Shown here: piece after piece, positions 36,579-50,085 of the stretch
Numbering within the stretch: the first letter of the stretch is position 1
Layout of the letters: each line of letters starts with the position of its first letter
Assembly: GCA_035578155.1 (NCBI GenBank)
Contig: JAPWDM010000005.1
Coordinates: 30,372,108-30,436,107, forward strand
Reading direction: 5' to 3'
Length of the DNA: 64,000 bases
Source: Brachynemurus nebulosus
Lineage: Eukaryota; Arthropoda; Insecta; Neuroptera; Myrmeleontidae
Position numbers and translations under genes: made by a program
Notes under the pieces: model-generated
The model's database searches: none
Seen by the model: only the letters and a program-made list of their open reading frames with translations
What the model was told of the DNA's origin: nothing

Positions 36579-38715
36579 ACTTACATTTATTTTTTTCTAG
36601 TTTATAAATTATTATTTCAGTTGCAAATAATAAAATACAATTTAATTTTTAACAATTTTAAAATGAATAAATTATCGACTGATAATTTAGTTTTCAACAG
36701 TTGGTAATTTGCAATATTATCAGAAGGCAACATTATAACAATAATAATATAGGTTACATACAATACAATAGTATAAATATTTCTCTACTGGGTACAGAGT
36801 CTATTTAATTTTTAGTTTTGTGTAACTTTTTTATTACTATATTTGATTCAGCACATTAATGTAGGTAACTAGCGATTTGGGTTATTATAGTTGGGTATTT
36901 TGGAAAATTTTAACTTGACTTCCTTTTCCGTGCGATTTTAATCGATTCTTGACGTTTTCCGTCTTAAGAAATTGAAAAATTGATGAATTTCTCTATATTT
37001 ACTAGAACTATAAACATGAAACTACGCTCAAAATAAATTTTAATATCAGAGATCGAAAATTTAATCATATTTTATCCAGTGATTTTGAAATTATAATTTT
37101 GAAAATTTCGAAAATTTTCGATTTTCTTCGGTTTCCATCAAATTATATTTAAGAAAATCGATGAAACTTGAATGAAATTTTTATGAGTCACGCGGCTTAG
37201 GAGAATTTAAACTCTTTACCGGTTAGATCGAATCGATTAGTGTCGAAAAATTTTTAAAATTTTGGTAATAAAGTAGAACTGGTCGCATTCAACCGGGAAC
37301 GAAATTTGAAAAAATTTCAATTTGCAACAACTTTGTCCCCGATAACTTCCATTAAAAATGCTCCATCACACTTTTTAGAAGTGTGATGGATGAAATTATC
37401 TTCAATAATTTAATCAGAGGGATTATTTTAACAAAGTTTTATAAATATACGCCAACGGATCTGAAAAAAGATTTTTCTTAAAGTTTACCATTTCTTTCTT
37501 TAATATTAAAACAGTATTAATTCACTTTTATTTTTTGTGTTGTGAACAAACTCGTAAAAATTGTTGGAAGACCGTGTACCATGAAGACTGATATGTGTAT
37601 CCATACACACGATACATATATGTGTATTGTGTACTGTCTGGTTTTTATTATTGCAAATTATATTAAAAGTGATAATTACATTTAATTGTTTTCATTATGG
37701 AACGTTAAAAATAATTATAAATAAAAAAATAAAATAAAATAAAAATTATCGCATTGCAAATAAACTACTGTATTTAAACATATCTGGATGCGATACATGA
37801 GATCTACTTTGATATCGTAATTTTTTTATGAGAATGAATTGTAATTAAATTGTATTAAAAGATAAAAAAGCCTGGTTTCGATTTCATTGTAGTTTATAAA
37901 TTTTCAAACGTTTACTAGTCTCAAAACATTTTCTGGTTAAAATAGGTCAACGATGCTTAAGTCTTACTTTGATGGGTCAGCATTATTATTTGATTTATCC
38001 CAGGCTTTTATTTGTACGGGAAATTTTGAAAAAAAATATTTGAAGGCATCCCTCAGTAAATTTAAAAGTAGAATTTGAGTAGAATTTAATAATAAAATTT
38101 CTACAAAATTTCTGTGCTGAAATATGAAATTTCGATCATTACACAACTTTAAGTTTATTAAAAATGGAGAGAGTGCTATCGGAAATGTTAACTAACAGTA
38201 AACACTAAATTTTGTTTATTTAATGATCTTATAGAGGAGAAACTTTTATATTTTCCAATTTGAAACATTATACAAAATGTTTTTCGAGTAGATTTTCTGG
38301 TCAAATTTTAATATCTTCAGAGTAAATTTTCCATTTTTGTTTTCGAAATATCGAATTCTGGTTATGTTGAATTGACTTTTGATTTAATTTCCTTGAGAAA
38401 AATAGGATTCAAACTTATCATAATATAGGTGGCATGGTGAAACTTGAGTCCGAAACTGTGATAAACATTTTATTTGGAATCCTTAGAAGCCCAGCATAAC
38501 ATTTGCATAAGCTCACCATTTTAAAGAGCAAAAAAGAACACATATGAACCCGTTTTTGTACTATTTTACCTATGTAGGCTGTTTTTCGTGGAAAAAGCAA
38601 AAAAAAAAAATAATGTAGATTCTTTGCCCACTGTTTTGCTTTTATGACAAAATAGCCATGTATATCTTTAACTACGACGCTCAGTTGTTATTGTTTTTCT
38701 TTCTTAAATTATGTA
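36579..38715. other. Intronic stretch with a weak dispersed-repeat copy
   Basis: At about 36895-37380 phrases such as AAAATCGATGAAACTT and TTTGCAACAACTTTGTC are shared with the repeats at 16850 and 43695, but similarity is patchy. A phrase at about 38430-38455 (TGAAACTTGAGTCCGAAACT) resembles the left block of the composite repeat at 46514. No gene was found. Confidence 0.45.
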
Positions 38716-39704
38716 GGGGAGAAGCGGCATGAAAGGGACGTTTTTTGTTTTAAGCGTTCTAGTAAATAAACGAGATAACAAATTAAATAGTAACGAACGG
38801 AATTAGAAACTTCAGTTATCTTACTCTTGAAATAAAATGCAATAATAAACATTTCTTTGTTATTAGTTGTAATTTTTCTCAGTTTTTAAAAAAGTGCATT
38901 TTGTCCCTTTCATCAATAAACTGTATTGAAAGGGACATGATAATTAATAAAAGAGACTGTACTAAATATCATTCATGGTGTTCAAATTTCCACCTTATGT
39001 ACATAAGACATACGTTTCATACTATTGTCCAGGTCATCTTACTAAACTTACATATTAATAAATTTGATTCAATTCTGGAAATAACCAAATGATTTTAGTA
39101 ATCGATTACGTGGTTTTAGTAATTGATAACTAAGATCACTAATGTCTTTCATTTGATTATTTTTGTTCGAAAATTTTAAATAAGAAGAAAGTTAATTATT
39201 GACACTAAGAAAACATGATAATAGAGAAAAAATTGTGACATGTGGATATTCAAATAAAACTAATTTGAAATCACTAGTCTTAAAGATAGTCCCTTTCATA
39301 ACTGTTTGCTCTGTCCCTTTCATAAATATCACACCCAAATTAAAAATTTAACCTCTTAATCTACAATTTTATTTAAAAAATATCTGATCTGTTGCTTTCC
39401 TCTAGTTGAAAAAATAACTATCTGTATATAGCTACAAACATTTCAAAAAATACTTAAAATATATCAGCAAAAGTTCCGAAAAAATTAAAAAAAAAAATTA
39501 CTTTGGAACATTAAAAAATTTTACAAGCACAGCCATTACCATGTTTGAAATGACAATAGCTTGAAGTCAATTACAAACATACCTGAATTGGTGCTGCCAC
39601 AAAATACAAATACGCTTGATTTGACGGGGTTTGAATTTAGCGCATAATTTGAATTGTCCCTTCCAATACGTCAAATACGTGTCCCTTTCATACCACTTTT
39701 CTCC
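38716..39704. mobile_element. TA-flanked element reiterating GAAAGGGAC
   Basis: TA flanks lie at 38714-38715 and 39705-39706. Ends are GGGGAGAAGCGGCATGAAAG and, reversed, GGAGAAAAGTGGTATGAAAG. The terminal phrase ATGAAAGGGAC or its complement recurs inside at about 38900, 38927, 39290, 39315, 39657 and 39679. It is about 1 kb without a transposase frame. Confidence 0.75.
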
Positions 39705-40590
39705 TATTTTAATCTAGTGGTATTTGAAGTACTTTCTATGTTAATAAATCTAGTAGGTAGATAAAATATATAAGTAACTTTTTTATCTATATACGATAAA
39801 AGAGTTTAAAAAATGGATGTAAAGTCACTGTTTATTTCTTGAAACTAATACCGCTCTGTCATGCAAGATGCTGTGACAGGGGTATTTTCTCAATTTAAAA
39901 GCCTTTCTCAAGCAAAAATGAAAATTTCTATAGCTAAAATCGGTCAAGTCCTAGTCATGATTAATTTTCTCTTGACTAACTAAAAAATTTAATATAGTTA
40001 AAAGTTCGTTGAAAAGACATTTCATCGCTATATATTATGCCCGGGGATTATTTCCTGCTTATTAAAAAAAAATGTTTTGTGATACCATAAAGATTTGTCG
40101 CGATGATAATTCGTTACCTATAAAGACTTCACGGAGGTACTGGTGTATAGGTACCCGGTACTCATTTCCAACTGCGTAAATCAAAAAGTTTATTATCTAA
40201 AAATGTGTTCTCGCGAATAAATATAATTATATGCAATTATAGCTTGTAATATTTTTTTTCACTGCTTGCAATAATCTCTTGGTGCCTATGTCGTGGCATG
40301 TCATTGCATTACCCAAACGTACCTAATGTTTGCAATAAACTTATATAAAATAATTAAAATGCCTCATAAAAGTTGAAGCACACCTTGGAGATGTTAAATT
40401 ACTTTTATTTTTCACGTTGACACTCGGTTTAATGATGATATAAAACACGCAAGCGTCACGTTACAAGGTGAAATTACGTTAGCCAGTGCAAACATGCATA
40501 TACTTACTTTTTAAATGAAAAAAATTAATAGTCGTAATACGTAGATACAGGACAAAAATAACTGCGTCTCAAAGTTGCGCAGACGCGACA
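39705..40590. other. Intronic stretch with a repeat tail
   Basis: At about 39860-39885 the phrase ATGCTGTGACAGGGGTATTT matches those at about 9430 and 50105, probably the end of a dispersed repeat. The remainder is plain AT-rich sequence. Confidence 0.45.
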
Positions 40591-40671
40591 TAAGGTAAAA
40601 GCACCAGCTTAAGACAGTTTAGTTAGAGTTTTAGTCAATTCTCAGTGACGGACACTGGTGCTATTACCTTA
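40591..40671. mobile_element. Very small inverted-repeat element (81 bp)
   Basis: The ends TAAGGTAAAAGCACCAG and, reversed, TAAGGTAATAGCACCAG mirror each other around an unpaired centre. The size and ends suggest a miniature MITE remnant or a transcribed hairpin. The target duplication is not certain (TA or TTA). Confidence 0.6.
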
Positions 40672-42672
40672 ATTTTTTAAAAAATTTACGATCGACCGAG
40701 CTATGAGAATATAATTAAATTTAAAAAAATTAATATTTCTTTTATTATTTATAATATATATCCTGTATATGTATACATTATTTTAAATAATTAATATTTT
40801 TAATAAAAAATTCTCCGTTAATTATAAAAAATTAGATCTTTTCGGGACTAATTATCGACTATTTACAGTTGCTAATTAGAATAAAAACTAATTTTACTGT
40901 ACGTCCCACTGTGAATAATTTACATTAAACAATATTTTTTTGAAATAATCAGAAAAAAACCGCTCGGTGTAGCAGATGAATATCTTGAAAATTGTAGACT
41001 TAATTTAAATAAATATGAAATTCAATAAAGTATATTTTACTAAATTTTTGATTTGAACGTCTCCAGGGCCGTAGGCAGCTGAGGTGAACTCTGCGACTGT
41101 ATTCATATAGACTATACCACTTGAATTTGTTTTTAGAATAATAAAAATCGAAAAAATCGGAAACATCGGTAACATCCTATCTTGTAGAATGTTGAACAAT
41201 TTTTAATTCAAAAACAGTTGAAATGTAACGTTGTTTTCTAAAAAGACCTCTGTTTTTGGGACCTTGGGCCCATAGTTTTAAACATGATTAACGTCGCTTA
41301 TATACAAGTCTTTCAAATAATTTTAACGGTGATTGTAATTGTTAGTTTTCTCTAAAGAATTAAATTATATTCGCCTCTTTATTATTTTTTTTTTAAGTAA
41401 ATTATAGACATTTGTGTTGTAGCTAAAATTATGGAAAAAAATTATAATGTCACACTACCGAGTTTAAACAATTTAACTACACGACTTGTCAAAACTATGG
41501 CACTTATCTAGGTATATCAAATAATTTTTGAAAATTAATAATAAGTAATAGGAAAATGATATTCGTGAGTAAAATTTTCCAAAATTTTTCAGAGAATCTA
41601 AAAGAATTTTTTCCGGAAAAATGTTAAACCATGAATATGTTTTATAGTTTAGTACACATATACACAACAAGAAACTTAGCTTTTACCTGGTCTACTCATT
41701 CACGATCACAGAATATTGAGAAACAAACTTCGTATCTGTATAATACTAGCTTCCTCAACGTGGACAAAAGCTGACGTCACAAATGACCTAAATTTCTCTC
41801 CCACTCCAAACGCACAACATGTTACTTCATAAATCTCGTATCTATGTATACGTGATGTACGCTTGTGTGTGTATGTCAACGTCACACTCTGTCTGTGGAA
41901 AGGGGGGACTGCACTGTATGTGTATGCTAGTGGTTCGGTATCTGCATATTACTATATATGTATTCGCTGATTGTTGCAAAGTGGTTAATAACAATGACAA
42001 ACAATTGATCTTCCCACCGTTACAGTTGCTGTGCGACTAGTCACCTTAAGCGGTACAGAACACACTTAGACACACTGCTATCCACAGTTTTTTACACATA
42101 CGCTTAGGGCTTGTTCGCGACCATGTAACACAAACATTAGTACCTACTAGAAGCGTGAATTCCAGAGAAAATATCAAATTTTTGTAAAATATTTTACTGT
42201 AACTTTTGAACATTAAACTCGATAAAAATATATTTTGTGTGTAACAAAAAACGTGCTGTGCGCAACAGAATAACGGATGTCCCATTAAAAAAAGAAAAAA
42301 GTTAAAATTCCTTATTTTACATTAAAAAGTGTCATTTCAATTAAATTATTGTTATGTTTGTTTAATACATATATTTATGATATTTGTTATCTTTATTTAT
42401 ATGATTTTCGTGTTTTTTTTTCTCCTACTATGATTATTATTATTTATTTTATGTGTTTTATTTAGTTATTTTTAACGACTGTTGATGGTTGGCTACCCCG
42501 TTCTGTATCTATATAGACGTATGTTATTTTTTTTTTTTTTGAATACATGCAAGGTTGTTGCGAGGGATAATGATAATGTCACGCAATTTCATCGTCAAAA
42601 TGAAGGAAACATTATAAAGTATCTCTTTAATAATTCGAAGTACATCATCGGTCAAATATTTAGGAATAAAAT
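40672..42672. other. Intronic stretch without a recognised element
   Basis: AT-rich with a moderately GC-richer segment at 41760-42060. That segment contains TGACGTCA (41772-41779), the palindromic CREB/ATF-type site, and short reading frames of no recognisable family. One such site proves nothing by itself. Confidence 0.4.
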
Positions 42673-43498
42673 CTCTTTTAAAAAACCAACTTCAAAAAAT
42701 AAAAAATAATTAATAGCGCGAATTTTGAAGTCAGGCGGGGCGTCGTATGTAAAATTGCGATTGGATGTGTTTGAAAAATTCATGAATTCTTCAAGGTCTA
42801 CATTTTTTTTTATACTACTCTCCGCCTGACTTCTAAAATCGTCCTATTAATTATTTTTTACTTTTTGAAGTCGGTTTTTTAAAAGAGCTTTTATTTCATA
42901 CGTTTTAGTGACAATGTTTATGAGTCCACTCCATTACAATTTTTTATTTGGTTTTTAAATTTGCTTTTATTAAATTCCAAATTTCATACGTTTAGGTGGA
43001 ATAGTTCCCAAAATACCACTGTCTAAAAATCATAATTTTGGGCACTCACAGACTTTGCTGTGAAATTTGGAACATTAATAATGTTTAAAGTAATAATTAC
43101 TAGGAAAATAAGAAATCAATAAAAATCCACCAATTTTTCAAGTCATCAAAAAATTTTTTAAACTAGGTACTGACAGAAAATTATTTTTAGAATAATTGGA
43201 TCAACATAAATTAGAAAAAAATATGTTACTATAGATATCAAAGTAAATAATTTTGAATATACAAATTTTAAATTTGCCATAATTATTCATATTGTTCACA
43301 TTATTGAAGATGGTTAAAAAATTACTCAACCAATGTCAACAAAATTTTTATGGGACCACCTGAGAACTTTATCTACTTACAAAAAAAAGAATGGCGCAAA
43401 TTGGGCCAGAGATGTGGGAGAAATCGGTCTACATACATAAAAAAAAAACATACGGGTTGAATTGAGAACCTCCTCGTTTTTGAAGTCGGTTAATAAAA
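42673..43498. mobile_element. Dispersed repeat bounded by AAGTCGGTT phrases
   Basis: An inverted pair at 42673-42887 has arms CTCTTTTAAAAAACCAACTT and its mirror, including GAAGTCAGGCGG on both sides. Further downstream the sequence ends in GAGAACCTCCTCG and TTTTTGAAGTCGGTTAA (to about 43497), a phrase I associate with widespread insect dispersed repeats. Whether this is one element or two adjacent ones is not settled. Confidence 0.55.
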
Positions 43499-44885
43499 AT
43501 ACCTTCCTTTTGTGTTGTTGTTCAATGATGCAAATGTGTCTTTTAGGCTATTTTGTTTTTAACTTGAAAGTTGATACTGATCTAAGAAAGAGTACCCTCC
43601 ATTTCAGTTAAATTTAGATAATTACAGAATTGATTATGACATTTTCTCGGCGCTTCTACCATTGCAGTACTTTGCTGTTCATATAGCCTATATAGCAAAG
43701 TCATAAGAAGGGAAAGTATGATAATCAGACCAGTTTGAACATATGCATGCGACTCTTATCGCATATAGACGTTCTTGAGTTTAAGGAACCTAGAAAATCA
43801 GAAATCCGGATGCAAATTTGTCAGACTTCACGGTCGGTATGGTATAGATCAGGGGTGTACAAACGGTCGATTACGATCAATCGCGAACAGGTCAACAGTC
43901 GATCGTAGGCATTTTAAGTAACTTACTAGGTTAATTTAAAATCTTTTAATTTAAAATGTATACTACAAATTTAGCAGACAGTGAAACATGAATTTAAAAT
44001 TAGCACGTATTTATTCTACAATAATTGACATGACTAATCCCAAGGCAGCAGTGTTGCCAGAAGAGTTTTAACAAAATCCATCGATAAGTGGCGTTCGAGT
44101 AGCCCAAAAATAGCCAAATTATTATGTAATAGCCCAAAAATAGCCAAATATAATGCCGCACCAAAAATACAGTCCACTAGCAAAAAAAGGAAAAAAAAAT
44201 TAAAAATTTTATCCCAGAAATTTATTAATCATTGCATATTACATAACGTATTAAAATATTATTACAATGAAAATATGGCAAGGGCAACCCTATATTCCCT
44301 TAGTGGGCATTTGACATGAAAGATACTTTGTTCTTAATTTAACTCATTTTTTGGAGTCGATCGCGTATAAATAAGAAAAATTAATGTCGATCATACCAGC
44401 ATTAAGTTTGCCCACCCCTGGTATAAATGTATATTAAACCAATGAATATTTCCAAATCTACTGGAAACGAAACCAGGCTCGAAATAATGCTGTAGAAAAA
44501 TTTTGATACATTTTTGTCAATGGTTCTGAAAGTATCTCTACTTTTAACTTTTTGGAAAACTCGAAATTTTTTTTTCGGTTTTCTCCGAATTTTGCTCAAA
44601 AAGATCGATGAAACTTAGTCGAAAGTTATTATGAGAGATCCCAGTTAATTTTAGAACAAAATTTTTATCGTAAGTCGTGATTTAGAAATATTTTAATCTT
44701 TTTGTGTTTTTTGAAATTTTTGCAGTAAGGGAGAAGTTGTTGGATACTTCCAGTCAGCAATCGATTGTTTCAAAATAGCATTACAGTGGGTAGAAGTGAC
44801 TTGAAACATAATTCTCTCCGCTGCAGAGAATTTTAGAAAATTTCTAAAAATTTCGGTTTGCAACAACTTTATTTGCACCTACATA
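43499..44885. repeat. Dispersed repeat copy, split by a hAT element
   Basis: From about 43695 the sequence parallels 16850-17460 (GGGAAAGTATGATAATCAGA, TTAAGGAACCTAG, TCCAAATCTACTGG, GATCGATGAAACTTAG). The hAT element at 43850-44420 breaks it. The later end contains TTTGCAACAACTTTAT (about 44857), also seen at 37320. The portion 43499-43694 is unremarkable. Confidence 0.6.
43850..44420. mobile_element. hAT-type element with CAGGGGTG ends
   Basis: An 8-bp duplication with one mismatch (GTATAGAT at 43842-43849, GTATAAAT at 44421-44428) flanks it. Ends are CAGGGGTGTACAAACG and, reversed, CAGGGGTGGGCAAACTTAAT, close to the ends of hAT-Charlie-like elements. Internally CCCAAAAATAGCCAAAT is duplicated (about 44103 and 44132), and GGTCGAT/ATCGAC phrases lie at both ends. 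It is 571 bp and non-autonomous. Confidence 0.88.
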
Positions 44886-46513
44886 TATCTACCCCTGATT
44901 CTTGGTATTTTTCATTGATTTTTTTTTTTTTTTGAAGTATTATTCATGAATACTTATACATCAATTCCTTATTAGTTACTAACCTCAGCCTTCATCCCTC
45001 TGTAAATTTCAAATAAAAACAGGATAGAAAAGTCCTATAACTGCTTTGTTAATATTTTTTTTTACCATTGATAGCTAATAGAATACACGATCAAAAATAC
45101 ACCTTAGAAGGAGATCGAATATTGTAGTTTTTGTAGGTTGGATTAATTTTTTGACTGTTGGTGTATATTTGATGGCGTTAACGCTTATTTATTTACTGTA
45201 TACTTATTTAACATATGCTGTTTTACTATTTAATGTGCAAGATATGTAATTTCTATTCACATTTCACACTTTCAAATATGTTCGATGATGTTGAAACCGC
45301 GCAACTTGTACCATTGCTAATGATGCTTTTTTTACCCTGGATATTTTTTACTTGTCCCGGGAATAAAGTTATTTTGTTAGTTTAAAAAGTTACATATAAG
45401 CTAGAGAGATTTACATTTCAATATTTTTTTTTTTTTAGATTTGAGTCTTTCATGCTAATAAAACAATATTATAGTTCTAATAAAACAATATTATAGTTCA
45501 AAGATCCGCTAAATGCTCCTCAAGGGCTAAAGTTTTTCGAAGATTTCGAAATAAAACAGAGCATTTATGTACATATTTTATGATTTGTCATAGAAACAGA
45601 CCAAATATAGTCCACTGACTCAAGTAATCCGAAAATAACTGATAGAATCTATAGTATTTTTGGATGTTTTGGATTAGTAGTTGAAAAATAAAATAATAAA
45701 ACAATTACACTCAAAACAAATACTGTAATGTAACATATAGAAACTACTAAAGTTTGACAGACGGACAAAATTTTTCTTGGGAACCCTAAAACTACAAAAT
45801 TGTTTACACTATATCATAAGCAGACTCTGTGATTGCGCAGTGATTGCGAATTATCATATTGGGCGTCTTCGAGCCAATTCAGTAGAGCAAAACAGTTTTA
45901 GGCTGGTGTTTTATAAAATACATCGATGCGTTACGGTCAGTTGCGAATTGAACAGACAAAATTAGTTTGTTATGAAAATTTTAATTTAGCAGCAAGTGAT
46001 GAAAAAGCTGCGAGTGATAGCTAGTAAAAATATGGAACTGTTTTTGATATAACAATACATGTAACCCCCGAAGTCCGAAGAATACGGTTAATTGGTTCCA
46101 TGTTCTTTGAAACCGTGTTGTTCGAGACTACAAAAAATGAGATTTCAATTGTGAAAATAAAATTTAAAAAAAATGTTACGTAGGTATTATATGTCATATG
46201 TTTGGAGATAATTTTATATCAAAAAATTTGGGGGACCGGTCTTCCCACACTGTCAACTTCCCATTGGGTGTCCTTAAAGACTAGAGACTACTGTACATAA
46301 ATAATTCTTTTTTCATTTCAGGCGACTCCTCGCTTGGGCTCCCGATAGAGGCTTTGCCCCTTGCACCATACCGGGGGCTTCACCTTCTGTACCTAAGAGT
46401 GGGGGCTCCACCCTTATCAAACAAATGATAACATCATTTGTTCTCAAGATATGCGAGACAAAATATATTTTGGCAAAAAACTAATTTTTTCAAGTTTCTT
46501 ATTTCGTTTTTTT
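44886..46513. other. Intronic stretch without a bounded element
   Basis: AT-rich. CTAATAAAACAATATTATAG is duplicated in tandem at about 45456-45497. A GC-richer patch at 46320-46410 (GGGGGCTTCACC, GGGGGCTCCACC) precedes the phrase TTTGTTCTCAAGATATGCGA, which recurs at about 50358, so both may be parts of a dispersed repeat. Confidence 0.45.
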
Positions 46514-46634
46514 AGCGAATTTCGAAAACTCGAAATTCAGCTATTACAGTAGGTGTCATGACGCAATCTGAGTCCGAGACTATGGCAGAAATCTGTTTTG
46601 AGGTCCCTAGAATACGAAAATGATATTCACTAAA

Positions 46635-46714
<80 letters not shown>

Positions 46715-46880
46715 GTGTTCCCACGATAACTCTCGAACGAAACGTCTAACGCTTATGAAATTTTGTGTGCGGACTGGATTCTGAATTGGCTTGGCTAAGT
46801 TCGTTAGCCAGACACGTCGGATGCCCAGAAGTAGGTTTTCTGGCCATTTTTTATCATTCGATCTTATCATAAGACAGTTC
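46514..46880. repeat. Composite dispersed repeat, simple form with a single (TA)n
   Basis: The left block (GCGAATTTC, ATTCAGCTATTACAG, ACTATGGCAGAAATCTGTTT) leads directly through (TA)n into the right block (CACGATAACTCTCGAACG, GACACGTCGGATGCC). At 8346-9245 the same two blocks are separated by an extra middle block, so this locus looks like the unfilled state. Confidence 0.7.
46638..46711. repeat. (TA)n microsatellite
   Basis: Uninterrupted TA dinucleotides inside the composite repeat. Confidence 0.97.
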
Positions 46881-47311
46881 GATTTTTACATCGTTGAAAA
46901 GGAAAAAAAAAATTATGAAGAAAATGTTCTTATAATTTTCTTTCTATGTTAAGTAGTTTTCGAGAAAATGTAAATTTTCACTTTTATTCTTTCTTTGTTA
47001 GTTTAATAAGTAATTTATATTTATATCTCAGTTCTTTATGAAATATAAAAATATTTCACTTTTTTATTAAAGAATTTTGTGAGAACAAGTGAAAACTGTT
47101 CACATATATGTGTTATAACACACATACATGTATAGAGTTTTGTTTCTCATTTATTGCATTATAATTAGCATGGTTCTATCTCATGTTAAAAAATGTAAAT
47201 TAAACAGATTTTCTAAGCTAATGTAATGAAGAATTTTTTTTTTTTTTTTTTATTGAATTTTTAAGTAAACAAGAAATTGAAGATTATGTTATGATATAAC
47301 ATTATTAAATA
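46881..47311. other. Intronic stretch without recognised features
   Basis: AT-rich; a poly-T run lies at about 47235-47253. Confidence 0.5.
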
Positions 47312-48317
47312 CCGTAAGTGGGGGCGACTTTGCTCCTAGGGAGGTAACTATGCTCCATAAATGAAGAAAGATTCAATTCTATCTAGGAGACAAACTAATT
47401 ATTATTTCCGAATGGTTTTTGTATTTTTGGCTACGTAGTACTACCTACTATAACTCTTATGAGAATGAATATTCTAGTTGCTATTTTTGATTGGGTTTGC
47501 AAAGCTTAAAGTTCAAAATTTGTATATCTTTATTTTTTCTAAAATTATTATTCAGAAAAAGTATTATTTTGTTCTTAGAAGAAGAGATTATATGAAGGTA
47601 TATGTGGTCTCTTTCTGTAGAGAAATTAGTTGTCTTTTGAATGATAACATCTAAATAGTAATTATCTCGACATTTATCAGTTTATCATCCATTATGATTT
47701 TAAGGTTATTTTTAAAGAAAAAACGGGGTTACTTTGCGCCAGCTCAAAAATTGGTTACACTAGCTCAGAAAGTTTTTTTGAGGCATAGAGTAACTAATTT
47801 TTTGTAACAAACATTATTACATTCTTATTATATGTTTGTAATCCTAGATTTTTCTTAAATATTTTAGCATAAGTTTCTTCAATTTTTCATCATTGATGTT
47901 ACTTGCAAATTTACCATGTTAAATACTATTTATTGAACTCTATAAGTTTCAATTATTTTCTCTGGTTCAGAAAAAGAGAAATGAAGTCCTGTCAGTTTCC
48001 ACTGGTCCTAAGAGGTGTTATGATGTTTCTGAATGAGTTTTCTTTTGCAACAAATAATTTGTTAATTAAAAATAAATTAATATATCAAGTGGCGCAAAGT
48101 ATCCTGCTCCTATGGTAGACATTACACCACTTTTTAAAAATTAATAAAAAAATACTTAACGGTATAAAAGGGATGCGTATAAGGTTGGAACAGTTTCTTG
48201 ACTGTATAGGAATGTGTCAAAGCCGGTTTAATCAGTTGTTTTTCAAAAATTATATTTTTTACAAGAATATTTTAAAAAAAACTTCTGAAAGTGGAGCAAA
48301 GTCACCTCGTCTTACGG
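47312..48317. mobile_element. TA-flanked element with GACTTTGCTCC ends
   Basis: TA flanks lie at 47310-47311 and 48318-48319. Ends are CCGTAAGTGGGGGCGACTTT and, reversed, CCGTAAGACGAGGTGACTTT, both followed by GCTCC. Related phrases recur internally (GGTAACTATGCTCC at about 47344, GGGTTACTTTGCGCC at about 47727, GTGGCGCAAAGTATCCTGCTCC at about 48089). It is about 1 kb with no transposase frame. Confidence 0.78.
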
Positions 48318-48374
48318 TATATGAAACAAAACAAAATATGTACAATGTACATATGTATGTACGGAAAAATATTT

Positions 48375-49693
48375 TGAATCGATTTTGAAAATTTTTTCAC
48401 TAATAAATAATAATGTTAAAAAATTAAACCATTTCAAATGGATTTAAGGTATTTTATGTGAGGTCAAGGTTTTCGGGACCTAAAAAGGCCAGAAATTAAT
48501 TAACCAATCGATTTTAAAAATTTTTTCACAGTTAGTAAGTTAAAGTATTTGAATTAATTAATTAAATGATGATTTACTGATCCCATAATTGTAAAAAATA
48601 AACTAAACGACCAATTTTAAAAATTTCTTCACTGTTCCAGAGCTAAACTATTTTAGATAGATTTAGAATACATTATGTAAGGTCCGCCAGGGTCCACAGG
48701 ACCCAAAAGTGTCAAAAATAAACTAACTGACCGATTTTGAAAATTTTTTCACTGTTACAGAGCTAAACTATTTTAGATAAATATCGATTACGTTATGTAA
48801 GGTCCGCCTGGGTCCATAGGACCCAAAAGTGTCAAAAATAAACTGCCTGATCGATTTTGGAAATTTTTTCACTGTTACAGAGCTAAACTGTTTTAAATAA
48901 ATATAGATTCCGTTATGTAAGGTCTGCCAGGGTCCATAGGATCCAGAAGTGTCAAAAATAAACTAACTGACCGATTTTGAAAATTTTTTCACTGTTACAG
49001 AGCTAAACTATTTTAGATAAATATAAATTACGTTATGTAAGGTCCACCAAGGTCCATAACCCAAAAGTGTCAAAAATAAACTAACTGACCGATTTTGAAA
49101 ATTTTTTCACTGTTACAGAGCTAAACTATTTTAGATAAAAATATAGATTACGTTATGTAAGGTCTGCCAGGGTCCATGGGATCCAAAAGTGTCAAAAATA
49201 AACTAACCGACCGATTTTGAAAATTTTTTCACTGTTGCGGAACTAAGCTATTTTAGATAGACATACATTACGTTATTTAGGGTCCGCCAGGGTCCATGGG
49301 ACCCAAAAGTGGTAAAAATAAACTAACCGACCGATTTTGAAAATTTTTTCACTGTTACAGAGCTAAACTATTTTAGATAAATATAGATTACGTTATGTAA
49401 AGTCTGCCAGGGTCCATCGGATCCAAAAGTGTCAAAAATAAACTAACCGACCGATTTTGAAAATTTTTTCACTGTTGGGGAGCTAAGCCATTTTAGATAC
49501 ATATAGATTACGTTATGTAAGGTCTGAAGTGTCAGTAGGACCTAAAAGTGTCAAAAATAAAATAACTGACCGATTTTGAAACTTTTTTACTATTACCGAG
49601 GTAAACTATTTTAGATAGGTACAGGTTGTGTTATCTGAGATCCACAACTGTCCTGCGGATGCAAATGCGGCGTAGAATGCTACACAACGGGTT

Positions 49694-49783
<90 letters not shown>

Positions 49784-50085
49784 CATAGAGTCCGCCTAGA
49801 ATATACGGTCGAGCTGATTTTTTAATGAGGTCCACCGGGATCTTGCAGATCCGAAAACGCCAGTAATAAGCTATCGAACCGATGCTTAAAAATTTCTCAC
49901 TGCTAGAGAACTAAATTATTTTAGATGGATACAACTATGCTGCACAAAATTCGTTCGGGTTCTTGGGTCCCCAAAAATACCAAAACTAATTACCCAACCG
50001 ATTTTAAAAATTATTTTACTCTTAGAAAGTTAAACTATTTTAAATAGGTACAGGTCTTAGATGAGATCCGCCAGTGCCCAAGATT
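48375..50085 (+). repeat. Tandem array of about 120-bp units
   Basis: The phrase CGATTTTGAAAATTTTTTCAC recurs about every 120 bp (near 48380, 48509, 48730, 48850, 48970, 49088, 49208, 49328, 49448 and 49568, with diverged units around 48621, 49888 and 49998). Each unit also has TTACAGAGCTAAACTATTTT, TACGTTATGTAAGGTC and GCCAGGGTCCATAGGA. Central units are most alike and edge units most diverged, as expected of unequal exchange. A (TA)n tract interrupts the array at 49699-49781. No reading frame continues through it. Confidence 0.95.
49699..49781. repeat. (TA)n microsatellite within the 120-bp array
   Basis: Uninterrupted TA dinucleotides between diverged array units. Confidence 0.97.

Noticed and set aside
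41772..41779. TGACGTCA as a CREB/ATF enhancer site
   Set aside because: A single 8-bp match in 64 kb carries no weight without conservation or clustering.
48375..50085. CRISPR-like array
   Set aside because: Units are contiguous 120-bp tandem repeats without unique spacers, and the DNA is clearly eukaryotic.
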